From contig NZ_BQXO01000001.1 in assembly GCF_045862785.1 (NCBI RefSeq), forward strand, positions 544,349 to 608,348: a DNA stretch of 64,000 nt, written 5' to 3'. Positions 8,427-17,965 of the stretch are shown here, in pieces. Each line of letters opens with the position of its first letter. Position 1 is the stretch's first letter. This stretch comes from Furfurilactobacillus curtus. Its GTDB lineage: Bacteria; Bacillota; Bacilli; Lactobacillales; Lactobacillaceae. The position numbers and the translations under genes were made by a program. Under the pieces are notes generated by a model. It had not been told where the DNA came from and ran no database searches. It saw nothing but the letters and a program-made list of their open reading frames with translations.

Positions 8427-9532
8427 GCGTCACCCTCCCCGCGATTTGCTTTGGCCGCTTTGTTAGCCAATTCCGCTCGATATTTCGGCACATCAATGAC
8501 ACGAACGTGAACGCCTTGCCCTTTAACATAAGCCAACGCATCGTCAACTGCAGTCCCGCTTAAGACTAAGCCTAACGTACCGACCGGCGTTTTCTGTAGA
8601 ATCTCGACGTTTCCAAAAAGGATATTCGGGGTGACTTTAAATTGCTCGTACAACTGCGCAATTAAGGGATCATCAGTCGAAGCCCCAGCATATGAAAGGA
8701 CAACTAATCGTTCATCAACGCCCAGTTGCTGAATCCGTGGTTGTGAGACGACATTTGCCAGTGCCGAATCAACCTGCGTTGATGTTTCGATAAATTCTTG
8801 CGTTAGCTGTTCTTTCGGATTTGAAAAAATCGTCAATAAATCGCCACGCTCAATAATTTCACCACTTTGCATCACCGCGACTCGATTACAGATAGCTTTC
8901 ACTGCCTGCATTTCATGTGTAATTAGCACTACTGTTAAGCCTAAGGTTTCATTTAGCCGCTTTAATAAAGCTAAAATAGAACCGGTAGTTTTGGGATCCA
9001 ACGCAGAAGTTGCCTCGTCAGAAATTAAAATTTCTGGATCATTTGCCAAAGCACGTGCAATGGCGACCCGTTGCTTTTGACCACCAGACAACTGTGCCGG
9101 ATAGTCATTCTTCTTATCAGACAAACCTACTAACGCCAATAATTCATCAACTTTATCCAGTTGCTGCTGTTTGCTTAACGTCGTTCCCAACAATAGTGGA
9201 AAACGGACATTGTCGCCAATCGTTCTTTCATTCATCAAATTAAAATGTTGAAAGATCATGCCAATCTTCGTCCGCGCTTGACGTAAAGCCTTGCCATGCA
9301 ACTGGTCAAGCCGCTGGCCATTAACAGTGACCGTGCCATTGGTCTGTAGTTGAAGTTGATTGATCACACGGACCAACGTACTTTTACCAGCGCCTGAATA
9401 GCCCACAATACCGTAAATATCGCCCTTATTAACGGTCAGGTCAACCTGCTTAACGGCTGAAACCGTTCGATCAGCCTCTTTAAATGTCACATCGATCCCG
9501 CTTAGTTCGATCATCGGGGTTGCTTCTGCCAT
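8423..9532 (-). CDS. metN: Methionine ABC transporter, ATP-binding protein
   Basis: Drives methionine import. 369 residues: nucleotide-binding domain with Walker A GYSGAGKST (about 43-51), signature LSGGQKQRV (about 148), Walker B ILISDEATSALD, then a C-terminal NIL domain (about 270-345) that in this family binds methionine and shuts the transporter when internal methionine is high. The NIL domain separates MetN from general amino acid ATPases. Ribosome site AAGGA 7 bases before the ATG. Coupled to metI. Confidence 0.93.
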   Translation of the reverse strand: MAEATPMIELSGIDVTFKEADRTVSAVKQVDLTVNKGDIYGIVGYSGAGKSTLVRVINQLQLQTNGTVTVNGQRLDQLHGKALRQARTKIGMIFQHFNLMNERTIGDNVRFPLLLGTTLSKQQQLDKVDELLALVGLSDKKNDYPAQLSGGQKQRVAIARALANDPEILISDEATSALDPKTTGSILALLKRLNETLGLTVVLITHEMQAVKAICNRVAVMQSGEIIERGDLLTIFSNPKEQLTQEFIETSTQVDSALANVVSQPRIQQLGVDERLVVLSYAGASTDDPLIAQLYEQFKVTPNILFGNVEILQKTPVGTLGLVLSGTAVDDALAYVKGQGVHVRVIDVPKYRAELANKAAKANRGEGDA

Positions 9533-9595
9533 AATTCATATCCTTTCTCGTTAAACAAACACTAATTTAAAAAGTTTTTCGCTTGTTCTATGTAG

Positions 9596-9625
9596 GCCAA
9601 ACCGATATCGTAGGTCCGGCTTGGC
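9596..9625 (-). other. Hairpin between metQ and metN
   Basis: Nine-bp stem GCCAAGCCG / CGGTTTGGC (one G-T pair) with a 12-base loop and no T run, 13 bases after the metQ stop. Placed like the intercistronic hairpins that let a binding protein be made in excess over its permease; this role is inference. Confidence 0.4.
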
Positions 9626-9638
9626 GATTAATTAAAAA

Positions 9639-10472
9639 TTATTTGGCAATCTTCAAATTCCATGCTGGCAACTCGGTGCCATGGAAGTCTTTTTGAATAA
9701 GCTTAGCATTCCGTTCGCTCTGGTAAGCCTTAACGATTTCTTTAATTGCTCGCTTATTTTTATCTGCTTTGCGCGCAGCAATGATATTGATGTAAGGCTT
9801 AACGTTCTGATCAATCTTTTCAGCGTAAACCGCATGCTTGATGTTCAATCCTGCATCAACCGCAAATGTATTGTTGACAACGGCGGCAGTGACGGAATCT
9901 AATGAACGCGGTGTTTGATCAGCAGCAACCGCCGTGATTTTTAATGACTTAGGATTACTAGTAATATCTTTAGTCGTTGGTAGTTTTGTGTGGTTTAACT
10001 TGATCAAGCCGGCATTCTTCAATAGGTTTAAGGCCCGGCCTTCATTCGTTGCGTCATTCGGGATCACAATTGAATCGCCTTTTTTAAACGCACTGATCTT
10101 CTTAATCTTTTTGCTAAACAAGCCTAAAGGTGCAACAACAGTCTTGCCCACTGAGGTAATGTCTGTCTTGTGCGCCTTGTTCCATTGATCCAAGAAATAG
10201 TAGTGCTGAAAGGCATTAATATCAATTTGCTTGTCATTTAGGGCTTGGTTGGGCTGGGTGTAATCTGTGAATGTCACAATTTTTAAATTAATCCCATCCT
10301 TTTTAACTTTGCTGGCAATCGGCTTCCAAATCTTTTCATCGTCAGTTCCGACGATGCCCACTTTAATGGTCGTCGTTTGCTTACTAGTTGATTTCCCACA
10401 ACCAGCTAGAACCAAAATAAGTGCAAAAACCGCTGTTAAACTTAATAATACCCGTTTTGCCTTTTTATTCAT
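9639..10472 (-). CDS. metQ: Methionine-binding lipoprotein
   Basis: Substrate-binding lipoprotein of the importer, NLPA family. 277 residues from the ATG at 10472, which has AGGAGG 9 bases upstream; an earlier TTG in frame overlaps that ribosome site and is rejected. Lipobox LAGC at about residues 27-30 after a hydrophobic stretch. Mature protein shows VGIVGTDDEKIW, the family block AFQHYYFLDQW and VVAPLGLFSKKIKKI. First gene of the operon and directly behind a Met T-box, so expression should rise when uncharged tRNA-Met accumulates. Confidence 0.92.
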   Translation of the reverse strand: MNKKAKRVLLSLTAVFALILVLAGCGKSTSKQTTTIKVGIVGTDDEKIWKPIASKVKKDGINLKIVTFTDYTQPNQALNDKQIDINAFQHYYFLDQWNKAHKTDITSVGKTVVAPLGLFSKKIKKISAFKKGDSIVIPNDATNEGRALNLLKNAGLIKLNHTKLPTTKDITSNPKSLKITAVAADQTPRSLDSVTAAVVNNTFAVDAGLNIKHAVYAEKIDQNVKPYINIIAARKADKNKRAIKEIVKAYQSERNAKLIQKDFHGTELPAWNLKIAK

Positions 10473-10564
10473 CACACTGTTCCTCCTCAATTTTCACTTA
10501 AATTAAAATCAATCATGACGTTAATGACCACTTCATTAAGACAACCGATGATGACTTGCCGACT

Positions 10565-10872
10565 AAAAAAGCTCGCTTCTAATCAAATTGATTAGAAGCG
10601 AGCAGCCCGCGTTACCATTCTAAATTCAGACTAAATTCACATTTAGTCTCTCACCAACCGACGCCTCCTGGGGGTCTAGAACTCCCCAGTTGGTTAAGGT
10701 GTGCGCGATAATGGGCGCCAAGTCATTTTCATCTTACGCAACGCGCTCGATGAAACCAATCACAGGCCATGTTCGTCTTTGCGCCACTCGCCTGTTTTCA
10801 GCAACTCAGGCTTTCTGGATAGCTTTACAAAGGCTACTCTCCTGTTCGTATTGTTTCGGTTTCATGAAATTA
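10565..10872 (-). promoter_or_regulatory. T-box riboswitch, methionine specific, before metQ
   Basis: Leader RNA that senses uncharged tRNA. The T-box sequence AGAATGGTAACGCG is at 10608-10621 (minus strand) and is followed by a 15-bp terminator stem (10571-10585 with 10589-10603) and six T. The upstream stem I region contains a plausible specifier ATG in GAACATGGCC at 10768-10770, pointing to methionine, which agrees with the downstream importer. The promoter lies immediately before. Confidence 0.9.
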
Positions 10873-10878
10873 ACTAAG

Positions 10879-10907
10879 ATAGTAGCGCATTGAAAATCAC
10901 CTGTCAA
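10879..10907 (-). promoter_or_regulatory. Promoter of met T-box operon
   Basis: Perfect -35 TTGACA (10902-10907), 17-base spacer, -10 TACTAT (10879-10884) on the minus strand. Confidence 0.8.
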
Positions 10908-10965
10908 TGAGAAAGTTGAGAAAATCATGAGACTAATTTTTGGTTTCTCATTAAAATAATTATTT

Positions 10966-11955
10966 TTATCGGTCAAGAATTGTATTGATCTGGGCTAATT
11001 CATCATCTGTAAAGCTCATTTGATCGACTGCTTTCAGATTGTTCAATAAATGGTCGATGTGACTAGCCCCGATCACAACGCTGGCCACGACATCGTCATG
11101 CAATAACCAGGCCAACGCCATTTGCGCAAGGGTTTGCCCCCGGTCGCTAGCAACTTGATTCAAATCATTGAGCTTCTTTACTAACCTATCCGTGCCTTGA
11201 TCCAAGGCCCATTGATTACTCCAATGAATCGGCATGTCATCAGGAATTCCTTGCAAGTATCGATCCGTGAGCAATCCTTCCGCAAGCGGACCATACGCAA
11301 CCAAGCCCCGTTGATCATTTCGTAACACATCTAATAAGCCGTCTGTTTCAACAGTTCGGTTGATCATATTGTAACTGCTCTGATTCACCACAAATGGTGT
11401 GTGATGAGCCTTAAACAACTTCGTGATCGCCGCGGTTTGTTTTGCATCAAAATTAGAGATGCCGACATACAATGTTTTACCTTGCCGTACCATCAGATCC
11501 AATGTTTCAACCTGTTCCTCTAATGAAGTCTTGGGATCGAAACGATGCATATAAAAGACATCGACGTAGTCCAGATGCATGCGTTTCAATGAAAGATCCA
11601 ACGCGTTCATCAGCGTTTTCCGTGATGAAAATTCACCATACGGTCCAGGCCACATGTGGAAACCAGCTTTGGTTGTAATGACCAACTCATTTCGATAAGG
11701 CTTCAAATCTTGCTCAAAAACTCGGCCAAACGTTTCTTCAGCTGATCCATTACTGGGTCCGTAGTTTGAGGCGTTATCAAAGCTAAAAATGCCTTGATCA
11801 AAAGCCGACAAAATCAATTCTCGACTATTGGCATATGGTTGTTGATCGCCTAAGTTACGCCAAAGTCCAAAACTGATGGCAGGCAACATAAACCCAGTAT
11901 CTGCAACCCGTCGAACGGGCATTTTGTTATAACGTTGTTCATCTGCTTGATACAT
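10966..11955 (-). CDS. Aldo/keto reductase, YghZ/GPR-like
   Basis: NADPH-dependent oxidoreductase with a TIM-barrel fold. 329 residues from the ATG at 11955, which has GGGGGAG 7 bases upstream (the longer start is rejected). Catalytic tetrad elements are visible: FDNASNYG (Asp and Tyr), a Lys in VITTKAGF, and a His in YMHRFD. The region IQ-like GYGPLAEGLLTDRYL matches the group related to L-glyceraldehyde 3-phosphate reductase and potassium-channel beta subunits. Substrate is not predictable. Single-gene unit. Confidence 0.88.
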   Translation of the reverse strand: MYQADEQRYNKMPVRRVADTGFMLPAISFGLWRNLGDQQPYANSRELILSAFDQGIFSFDNASNYGPSNGSAEETFGRVFEQDLKPYRNELVITTKAGFHMWPGPYGEFSSRKTLMNALDLSLKRMHLDYVDVFYMHRFDPKTSLEEQVETLDLMVRQGKTLYVGISNFDAKQTAAITKLFKAHHTPFVVNQSSYNMINRTVETDGLLDVLRNDQRGLVAYGPLAEGLLTDRYLQGIPDDMPIHWSNQWALDQGTDRLVKKLNDLNQVASDRGQTLAQMALAWLLHDDVVASVVIGASHIDHLLNNLKAVDQMSFTDDELAQINTILDR

Positions 11956-12153
11956 CTTATTACTCCCCCTTCGCCACTGTGCTGTCAATTGCTGACAAAA
12001 TCTTAACTAATCAATTCAATTATTTATTTTAGCTCATTTTAAAGATGAAAACGAGTGGTTGATTTCCGCGCCGATGGGTTATCAGGCGCGTAGGGATTTA
12101 TTTAGACAAGTTAAGGTAAAAAAATGTTTATAACGTTTTTTTGAAACTCCAAT

Positions 12154-12189
12154 AAAAAAAACGCGCTAAATCCTGATTGGATTTGCGCG
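12154..12189 (-). terminator. Terminator after prs
   Basis: Stem CGCGCAAATCC / GGATTTAGCGCG with one bulged base, followed by eight T on the minus strand. Confidence 0.8.
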
Positions 12190-12222
12190 AATCTCTTCAA
12201 TTACCGATGTAAATCACAACCC

Positions 12223-13209
12223 TCACCGTAATTTCACATCGGGATTTTGTTTACTGATAAAAAGTTCGTCAACGGGCTGATTATTATGGATCCGCATAAT
12301 GGCTTCCCCCATCAGATCAGCGACTGAAATCACAACAAGCTTATCAAACGCCTTTTCAACTGGCACCCCAATTGAATCCGTCACAATCACTCGATCTAGC
12401 TGTGAATTAGCCAAAGTGGCCGCCGCATTGCCTGAAAAGATCGGGTGTGTGGCCACCGCATATGTGTGTTTAGCACCGCCGGATTTTAAAATATTGGCGG
12501 ACAAAGCCATCCGATCCGCCGTATCGATCATGTCATCGATGATAATCGCATTTTTGTCTTGGACATCACCAATAATAGAGTCAGGTTCTGGATCAAATTT
12601 ATCTTCAGAGCGATTATCAATGATCGCAATGGGAGCCTTTAACAATTCTGCAAAATTGCGAGCCCGTGACACGCCGGCATGATCAGGGGCGACAACCACC
12701 ACATTATCTAATAAATCATGAGTATAGAAATATTTTGCCAATAATGGTGCTGCTAACAAATGGTCCACCGGAATGTTAAAGAAGCCTTGGACCTGTTCGG
12801 CATGTAGATCAAGGGTCAACACGCGATCTACGCCATCGATTTCCAAAAAATTAGCGACCAACTTAGCCGTAATTGGTTCTCGAGAGCGAGCCTTGCGATC
12901 GGCGCGTGCATAACCATAATAAGGCAAGACCACATTAATTTGTCCTGCACTAGCCCGACGTAATGCATCCACCATGATCATTACTTGCATAAAGGAACTG
13001 TTGACTGGATCACTAACGGATTGGATGACGTACGCTTCACAACCTCTAACACTTTCGTCAATACTGATCGCAATTTCACCATCGGCAAATGTGCTGATCG
13101 TCGCAGGGCTTAACGGAATATCGATTGAGGCTGCAATTTTTTCAGCCAACGCGCGGTTTGTGTTTAATGCAAATAGTTTAATATCACCATTGGTGTGTTG
13201 TTCGCTCAT
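12223..13209 (-). CDS. prs: Ribose-phosphate pyrophosphokinase
   Basis: Makes PRPP from ribose 5-phosphate and ATP for nucleotide, histidine and NAD synthesis. 328 residues from the ATG at 13209, preceded by GGAGG. Visible motifs are the flexible loop YYGYARADRKARSREPITAK, the metal-binding DLHAEQVQGFF, the pyrophosphate loop VVVAPDHAGVSRA and the PRPP-binding IIIDDMIDTA. Lactobacilli often carry two prs copies; this one is alone, next to a MFS gene rather than next to glmU, so it could be the second copy. Confidence 0.92.
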   Translation of the reverse strand: MSEQHTNGDIKLFALNTNRALAEKIAASIDIPLSPATISTFADGEIAISIDESVRGCEAYVIQSVSDPVNSSFMQVMIMVDALRRASAGQINVVLPYYGYARADRKARSREPITAKLVANFLEIDGVDRVLTLDLHAEQVQGFFNIPVDHLLAAPLLAKYFYTHDLLDNVVVVAPDHAGVSRARNFAELLKAPIAIIDNRSEDKFDPEPDSIIGDVQDKNAIIIDDMIDTADRMALSANILKSGGAKHTYAVATHPIFSGNAAATLANSQLDRVIVTDSIGVPVEKAFDKLVVISVADLMGEAIMRIHNNQPVDELFISKQNPDVKLR

Positions 13210-13247
13210 GATTGCCTCCACTGCTTTTGTTCAATATGCCTATTATC

Positions 13248-13275
13248 GCAAAAAAAACCGAGGGTGAACACCCCC
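13248..13275 (-). terminator. Short hairpin plus T8 upstream of prs
   Basis: Minus strand GGGT-GTTC-ACCC followed by TCGG and eight T. The stem is short but G-rich, and it lies right after the 121-bp repeat, so it may end the MFS gene transcript coming from the right. Confidence 0.4.
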
Positions 13276-13277
13276 CC

Positions 13278-13398
13278 AGAGCGTGAGTAAGACTGGTTTG
13301 AGTCCGAGCAACAACTGGAAATCATGGACGAGTGGGCTTCACCCGGTAGTGATTGCTAGTTGTGCACAGTCTTCAGTGATGGCGAACACGTTTACATT
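13278..13398 (-). repeat. 121-bp palindromic intergenic repeat, diverged copy A
   Basis: Same length and same landmark blocks as the tandem pair at 20032-20273: AGAGCGTGA at the start, GGTTTGAGTC-GAGCAACAAC, CCCGG in the middle, TTGTGCACA, and ACGTTTAC before the next AGAGCGTGA (13399). The spacing between the two AGAGCGTGA blocks is exactly 121. Arms AGACTG / CAGTCT and CAACAACTG / CTAGTTGTG can pair. It lies between the 3' end of the MFS gene and prs. Confidence 0.75.
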
Positions 13399-13436
13399 AG
13401 AGCGTGAGTCACGCCACCTGCGCCCGAGCTCACCGA

Positions 13437-14702
13437 TTAATCCTCACGACCCGGTGCGCCAATTCGTTGGAGGACCCTGTTGAAGTACCAGGCGACGACG
13501 ATTAAGACCAGTCCACTAGCCATGAAGATCCATTTGATCGCAACCACGTCCGCTAAGGGACCAAAGAATAACATGGCAATAGGATAAATGCCTGTCGAGA
13601 CAATTTGAAAAATTGAGAAAACCCGGCCCATCATGTTGGGTGTGACCGCTTCTTGAATCAGGATATTGCTAGTGGCAGTGATAATCGGCATCGCAATGCC
13701 ACTGATAAACATGAAGAACAGATACCAAGCGAATGGTCGTGCAATGCCCATTGCCGCAAAGGCTACGCCAGAAACGCCTAATGCGACGGCAATGATTCGA
13801 ATTTTATGGGGTAATTGGTGGTGGCTACTGATCCAAATACCCCCAAGCGTGGCTCCTGCCGTCCATAACAATTCGTTTAACGTCAGCAACATGACCTTGC
13901 TGCCAAAGGTTTGCTTCACAAATAATGTCGATAACTGTGAACTTGGCGCAATCAACACAAAGGATAAGGCGATTAGGATCATAAACCAGCGCATGAAACC
14001 ATGTGCAAACGTGAAGCGTAGGCCGCTGCCAATTTCAGCCAAGGTAGATGTTACCATCCCTGCGCTATTTTTCTGAAAGGCCACCACACTGGGCGCAATT
14101 CGAATTCCAGCTAGTAGCAGTAAACCAATCGAGGCCGTGACAACATCGACGACGAAAATGAAGATAATCCCCAAACGACTTAAAATAAGCCCCGACACAA
14201 TTGGAGTAATGAGTAGTAAGCCGGCGTTGATTAACTGATTTAACCCATTCATCCGCGTCAGTTGAGCTCGCGGCGCTAACTGCGGTAATAAAGCGTTCCC
14301 AACCGGCATCTCAACCCCGGTGCCTAACGAACGAACGGCTGCAATTAGAAGCAACAACCACAAATCGCGCCACCCAAAATAAAACATCAAAGCGATGCCC
14401 AACGTCACCACCGTAACCATGCCAGTTGCCCACATTAATAAATTACGTCGATTACAACGATCAGCCCACACGCCGGCCCACAAAGAGACCAAAATTTGCG
14501 GTAAACTCTGGGCCAATGTAGCCAACATCATCCACGTTCCTGATGAAGCCTTCAAGGCAATGTACCACAGGATTGCAAAGAAAACTGAAGAGGAACCAAA
14601 CAGAAAAAAGTTTTGCGCCGCTAAAAATAAACCGGTATTCACCCGCCAGTGCTCAGCAATGGCGGTATCTTGTTGTGCTGCGGTTGTTGCATTCTGTGCC
14701 AT
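13437..14702 (-). CDS. MFS transporter, drug or siderophore exporter-like
   Basis: Proton-driven membrane exporter, about 12 transmembrane helices in 421 residues. Shows the major-facilitator loop WAGVWADRCNRRNLLMW between helices 2 and 3 and the mid-protein pattern of the MFS_3 / EntS-like group (PNMMGRVFSIFQ near helix 10). Substrate cannot be assigned. I chose the ATG at 14702 preceded by GGGGAGAGG; a longer ORF would reach back into recD2. It follows recD2 by 19 bases, so it is the last gene of the 18.6-13.4 kb unit. Confidence 0.85.
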   Translation of the reverse strand: MAQNATTAAQQDTAIAEHWRVNTGLFLAAQNFFLFGSSSVFFAILWYIALKASSGTWMMLATLAQSLPQILVSLWAGVWADRCNRRNLLMWATGMVTVVTLGIALMFYFGWRDLWLLLLIAAVRSLGTGVEMPVGNALLPQLAPRAQLTRMNGLNQLINAGLLLITPIVSGLILSRLGIIFIFVVDVVTASIGLLLLAGIRIAPSVVAFQKNSAGMVTSTLAEIGSGLRFTFAHGFMRWFMILIALSFVLIAPSSQLSTLFVKQTFGSKVMLLTLNELLWTAGATLGGIWISSHHQLPHKIRIIAVALGVSGVAFAAMGIARPFAWYLFFMFISGIAMPIITATSNILIQEAVTPNMMGRVFSIFQIVSTGIYPIAMLFFGPLADVVAIKWIFMASGLVLIVVAWYFNRVLQRIGAPGRED

Positions 14703-14721
14703 CTGCCTCTCCCCTCGGTTT

Positions 14722-17235
14722 TTAATTGTCCACTGACTGCGTATCAGTCCGTGACCCGGCAAATGAAGCTGGCGTAATCCCCGCCATGCCAATCATTGGA
14801 TCCACTGTACCACTCAAGACTAATGCAGTTGTTAAAACTGTCCCCGCCCGCTCAGCTGGTTCGTCATGAATTATTGGAGCAGAATTAGCAAGTTGAACCC
14901 GCTTCGGCGTTTTCGATGTTGCCTGATTTTCTGTTGCAGTTTCCGTCGACTGACCAAATACTTGACGTAATCGTTCAGGTAATGTCGTATGGCGGTTGGC
15001 GGATTCGTTGTGGGCCGCTTCACTAAAGGAATGCTCGTCGCCAACCAAAATCAGCCATTGCTGGGCGCGTGTCACCGCTGTATATAACAAATTACGTTGT
15101 AACATTCGCCGAAATTGAGGCACCAGCGGCAAGATCACTAATTTGAATTGTGACCCTTGCGCCTTATGAATCGAGACACAATAAGCTAGTGTGATCCGAT
15201 CAAATTGTTGGCGCGTGTACTCAACTTCCGTCTGTTCAAAAGCTAGGGTTAGCTTATCGACTTTGTCTTCATTAGTTTTATCACTTGCTAAGTCAATGCC
15301 CACGATTTCGCCCATGTCACCATTAAATACATTATGTTCGGGGCTATTAACCAAATGAAGAACTTTATCACCGATCCGAAATTGCTCACCGTGAGCCGTT
15401 AATTGTTTCGTTTTCGCCGATCGCGGCGGATTAAGGATCGTCTGTAAAGCGGCATTGAGCGCATTAATTCCGGCAGCGCCGCGATACATAGGAGCTAGTA
15501 CCTGAATGTCACTTTTAGCAAATCCGCGTGCTTTCGCTCGTTCTACCACCTGACTAATCAGCGGCACAACCTGGTTGGGATCGGCCGCAAAAAAACTTCG
15601 GTCGGCTTGATTGACGGTAAAGTCAGCAGGTAAATGACCGGCCTTAATGGCGTGCGCCAGTGGAATGATTGATGAGGCATCCGCCTGTCGGTAGATCGTC
15701 GTTAGTTGTGTTGCCGGCAAGCAAGCGGAATTTAATAAATCGGCAAACACTTGCCCTGGCCCAACTGATGGCAATTGATCGCGATCTCCGACCAAAACAA
15801 CTTGCATCCCGTCTGGAATGGCCGCCATCAGCGTCTTAAATAAGAAGGTATCGACCATCGACATCTCATCGACAATTAACAGCCCGCCACTTAATTCATG
15901 TCCACTCGTTTCCGCATCGCTGGTTTCGCGACCCGTCAAGCCTAACAATCGATGAATCGTGCTAGCTGGCAAATCAGTTACCTCGCTCATTCGTTTGGCC
16001 GCTCGACCGGTCGGGGCCGCCAATAAAATGGGAAAAGTGCCAGACTCATATTCATTCACATCCAAGGAAACATCATGTAAATGTGCAAAAAGCGCCACTA
16101 GTCCGTTGATAATGGTCGTTTTACCAGTCCCCGGACCACCGGTCAGTAGCGAAATAGGTGCGGTGATTGCCGTCTTCAAAGCGTCCACTTGATCTGCGTC
16201 GTAATCAATATCTAATTGCTTTTGGACCCAACGAATCTCGTGATTCCAATCCGTGTCGTCATCAACGACGGTTACTTGCTGCTGATGGAGCCGAACCAAT
16301 TGCTCAGCGGCGCCCCATTCACTATCGTATAACGACTTTAAATAAACCTGTTGCTTGGTCCCAACAATTTTTTGATCTTTGGCTAAGGCTAAGAGTTGAT
16401 CTGCCAAATCATTAGGTGAAATTTGCACGGGACGTGCCTGCTCTAGTAACGAAGTGGCCCCGTTTAATACCGGCGTTAATGCCGCGTAAGTATCACCAGC
16501 GGAAAAGCACAGGTTTGTAATGGTTTCCAGCAGGGCCGCTCGTAACCGTCCAGGGGCATCTGCATCAAAACCCAGTTGTTCGGCAATCTGATCCGCTCGT
16601 TTGAAGCTGACACCATTGATATCTTCAGCCAGTCGATACGGATTTTCTTGAATAACGCGCATCGTATCCTGTCGATACGCTTCAAAAATCGTCGCTGCTA
16701 ACTGACTACCGAAACCTAAACCATTCAATCCGATAATGATCTGATCAGTCCCATGATTTTCCGTCAGCACCGAGACCAAATGTTCGCGTACCTCGGCCTT
16801 TAATCCCAGTGATGTTAAGACTGCTGGGTCCGCAATAATCTTGTCAATTAGGTCTGTTCCTAATGTATCTACTAACCGTTCTGCAGTCTTCTTGCCCAGT
16901 CCTGGAAATTGGTCCGAAGATAGATATTTGACGAGACCGGTTTTCGTCGTCGGCGTTTCATTTTCATAATTGCTGGCGGCAAATTGTTTACCATACTTAG
17001 GATGTTCAATCATTTTACCGATAAATCGATATGTCGTCTCTTCTGCTACATCCCCAAAAGAGCCGGTCACGACAACCTCGTCATCCGTCCAGTCCAGACT
17101 GCTGTGATCCACTCTCACCAATAAAACTTTATAAAAGGAGTCAGGACTGCTAAAAAAAATGGCGGCAACTTTGCCGACCACGTAATCTGGTTCAAAAGTT
17201 GAATTTTCCTCAAAAAGTGTCCCTTGTGTGGCCAT
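14722..17235 (-). CDS. recD2: ATP-dependent RecD2 DNA helicase
   Basis: 5'-3' superfamily 1B helicase of the stand-alone RecD2 (YrrC) type, involved in genome maintenance rather than a RecBCD complex. 837 residues: N-terminal OB-like domain, helix-hairpin-helix tandem (GLGKKTAERLVDTLG; NPYRLAEDINGVSFKRADQIA), Walker A TGGPGTGKTT (about 370), DEMSMVD (motif II), motif VI YTAVTRAQQWL. A Pro-rich tail past the helicase core is poorly conserved. ATG at 17235 follows the TPR gene stop by 9 bases. Confidence 0.93.
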   Translation of the reverse strand: MATQGTLFEENSTFEPDYVVGKVAAIFFSSPDSFYKVLLVRVDHSSLDWTDDEVVVTGSFGDVAEETTYRFIGKMIEHPKYGKQFAASNYENETPTTKTGLVKYLSSDQFPGLGKKTAERLVDTLGTDLIDKIIADPAVLTSLGLKAEVREHLVSVLTENHGTDQIIIGLNGLGFGSQLAATIFEAYRQDTMRVIQENPYRLAEDINGVSFKRADQIAEQLGFDADAPGRLRAALLETITNLCFSAGDTYAALTPVLNGATSLLEQARPVQISPNDLADQLLALAKDQKIVGTKQQVYLKSLYDSEWGAAEQLVRLHQQQVTVVDDDTDWNHEIRWVQKQLDIDYDADQVDALKTAITAPISLLTGGPGTGKTTIINGLVALFAHLHDVSLDVNEYESGTFPILLAAPTGRAAKRMSEVTDLPASTIHRLLGLTGRETSDAETSGHELSGGLLIVDEMSMVDTFLFKTLMAAIPDGMQVVLVGDRDQLPSVGPGQVFADLLNSACLPATQLTTIYRQADASSIIPLAHAIKAGHLPADFTVNQADRSFFAADPNQVVPLISQVVERAKARGFAKSDIQVLAPMYRGAAGINALNAALQTILNPPRSAKTKQLTAHGEQFRIGDKVLHLVNSPEHNVFNGDMGEIVGIDLASDKTNEDKVDKLTLAFEQTEVEYTRQQFDRITLAYCVSIHKAQGSQFKLVILPLVPQFRRMLQRNLLYTAVTRAQQWLILVGDEHSFSEAAHNESANRHTTLPERLRQVFGQSTETATENQATSKTPKRVQLANSAPIIHDEPAERAGTVLTTALVLSGTVDPMIGMAGITPASFAGSRTDTQSVDN

Positions 17236-17244
17236 ATTGATCAC

Positions 17245-17931
17245 CTACTGTTCTTCATCATGATCTGCAGGTTCATGCTTGTGGATGAGCGTCGCAATAT
17301 CGTTAATGCGTTGGGCTGATTGGGCCACATACGCTGGATCTAACTTTTTAGCCTGCGCCATAAATGGTTGCTCATCTTGCCCTAACGCCATCGCAACTAA
17401 GCCACGATTAAAGTTCAACTGCCCATCAGATGCCTGCTTCGCCAGCGCTTGATCGTAAAAATCTGCCGCCTGATGAAAATTGCCCATTGCTAACAGAATG
17501 TCACCTAATAACGCATTTACCGCTGGATCCGTTGCCCGTTGGTCATGCACAGTCAAGGCAAAGGCAAAAGCTTTTTGGTAGTCTTTTTGTTGCATGTAGG
17601 TTTCGGCCAACATTAAATAGGCATCTAATTTACGTTGATCCGTCTGTACTTTCGCAAACATCTGTGCCGCTTGGTCATAAGCCGCAGCCTGATAATACAC
17701 ATTGCCTAACCCATACGTGAGCAAATCAGTGGCAGCTAGGTCACTGTGAAATTGCCCTAACATCTTCATTAACAGCTCTTCGGCCTGTTCGTAATCTTGC
17801 ATTTCTGTTAATACAGTTGCTAGTTGGTAAATCAACTGGGCATCCTGGGGATTGGCATCAATGGCTTTGACTAGCTTCTTTACCGTGGCACTGGCGGCTG
17901 CTTGCGCCTGTTGCCCATCTTTCTCGCTCAT
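17245..17931 (-). CDS. Tetratricopeptide repeat protein
   Basis: 228 residues made of five to six TPR helices pairs (for example DYEQAEELLMKMLGQF, YQAAAYDQAAQMFAKVQ, DYQKAFAFALTVHDQ, NFHQAADFYDQALAKQ), no signal peptide or membrane helix. TPR proteins scaffold protein complexes; nothing here shows the partner. It sits between the phosphatase gene and recD2 in one transcription unit, an arrangement seen in other lactobacilli and bacilli. ATG at 17931 preferred over the one 3 codons upstream, which overlaps the AAAGGA ribosome site. Confidence 0.85.
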   Translation of the reverse strand: MSEKDGQQAQAAASATVKKLVKAIDANPQDAQLIYQLATVLTEMQDYEQAEELLMKMLGQFHSDLAATDLLTYGLGNVYYQAAAYDQAAQMFAKVQTDQRKLDAYLMLAETYMQQKDYQKAFAFALTVHDQRATDPAVNALLGDILLAMGNFHQAADFYDQALAKQASDGQLNFNRGLVAMALGQDEQPFMAQAKKLDPAYVAQSAQRINDIATLIHKHEPADHDEEQ

Positions 17932-17965
17932 CTCACCCATCCTTTCTTAAAAATGGCTTCATTAC

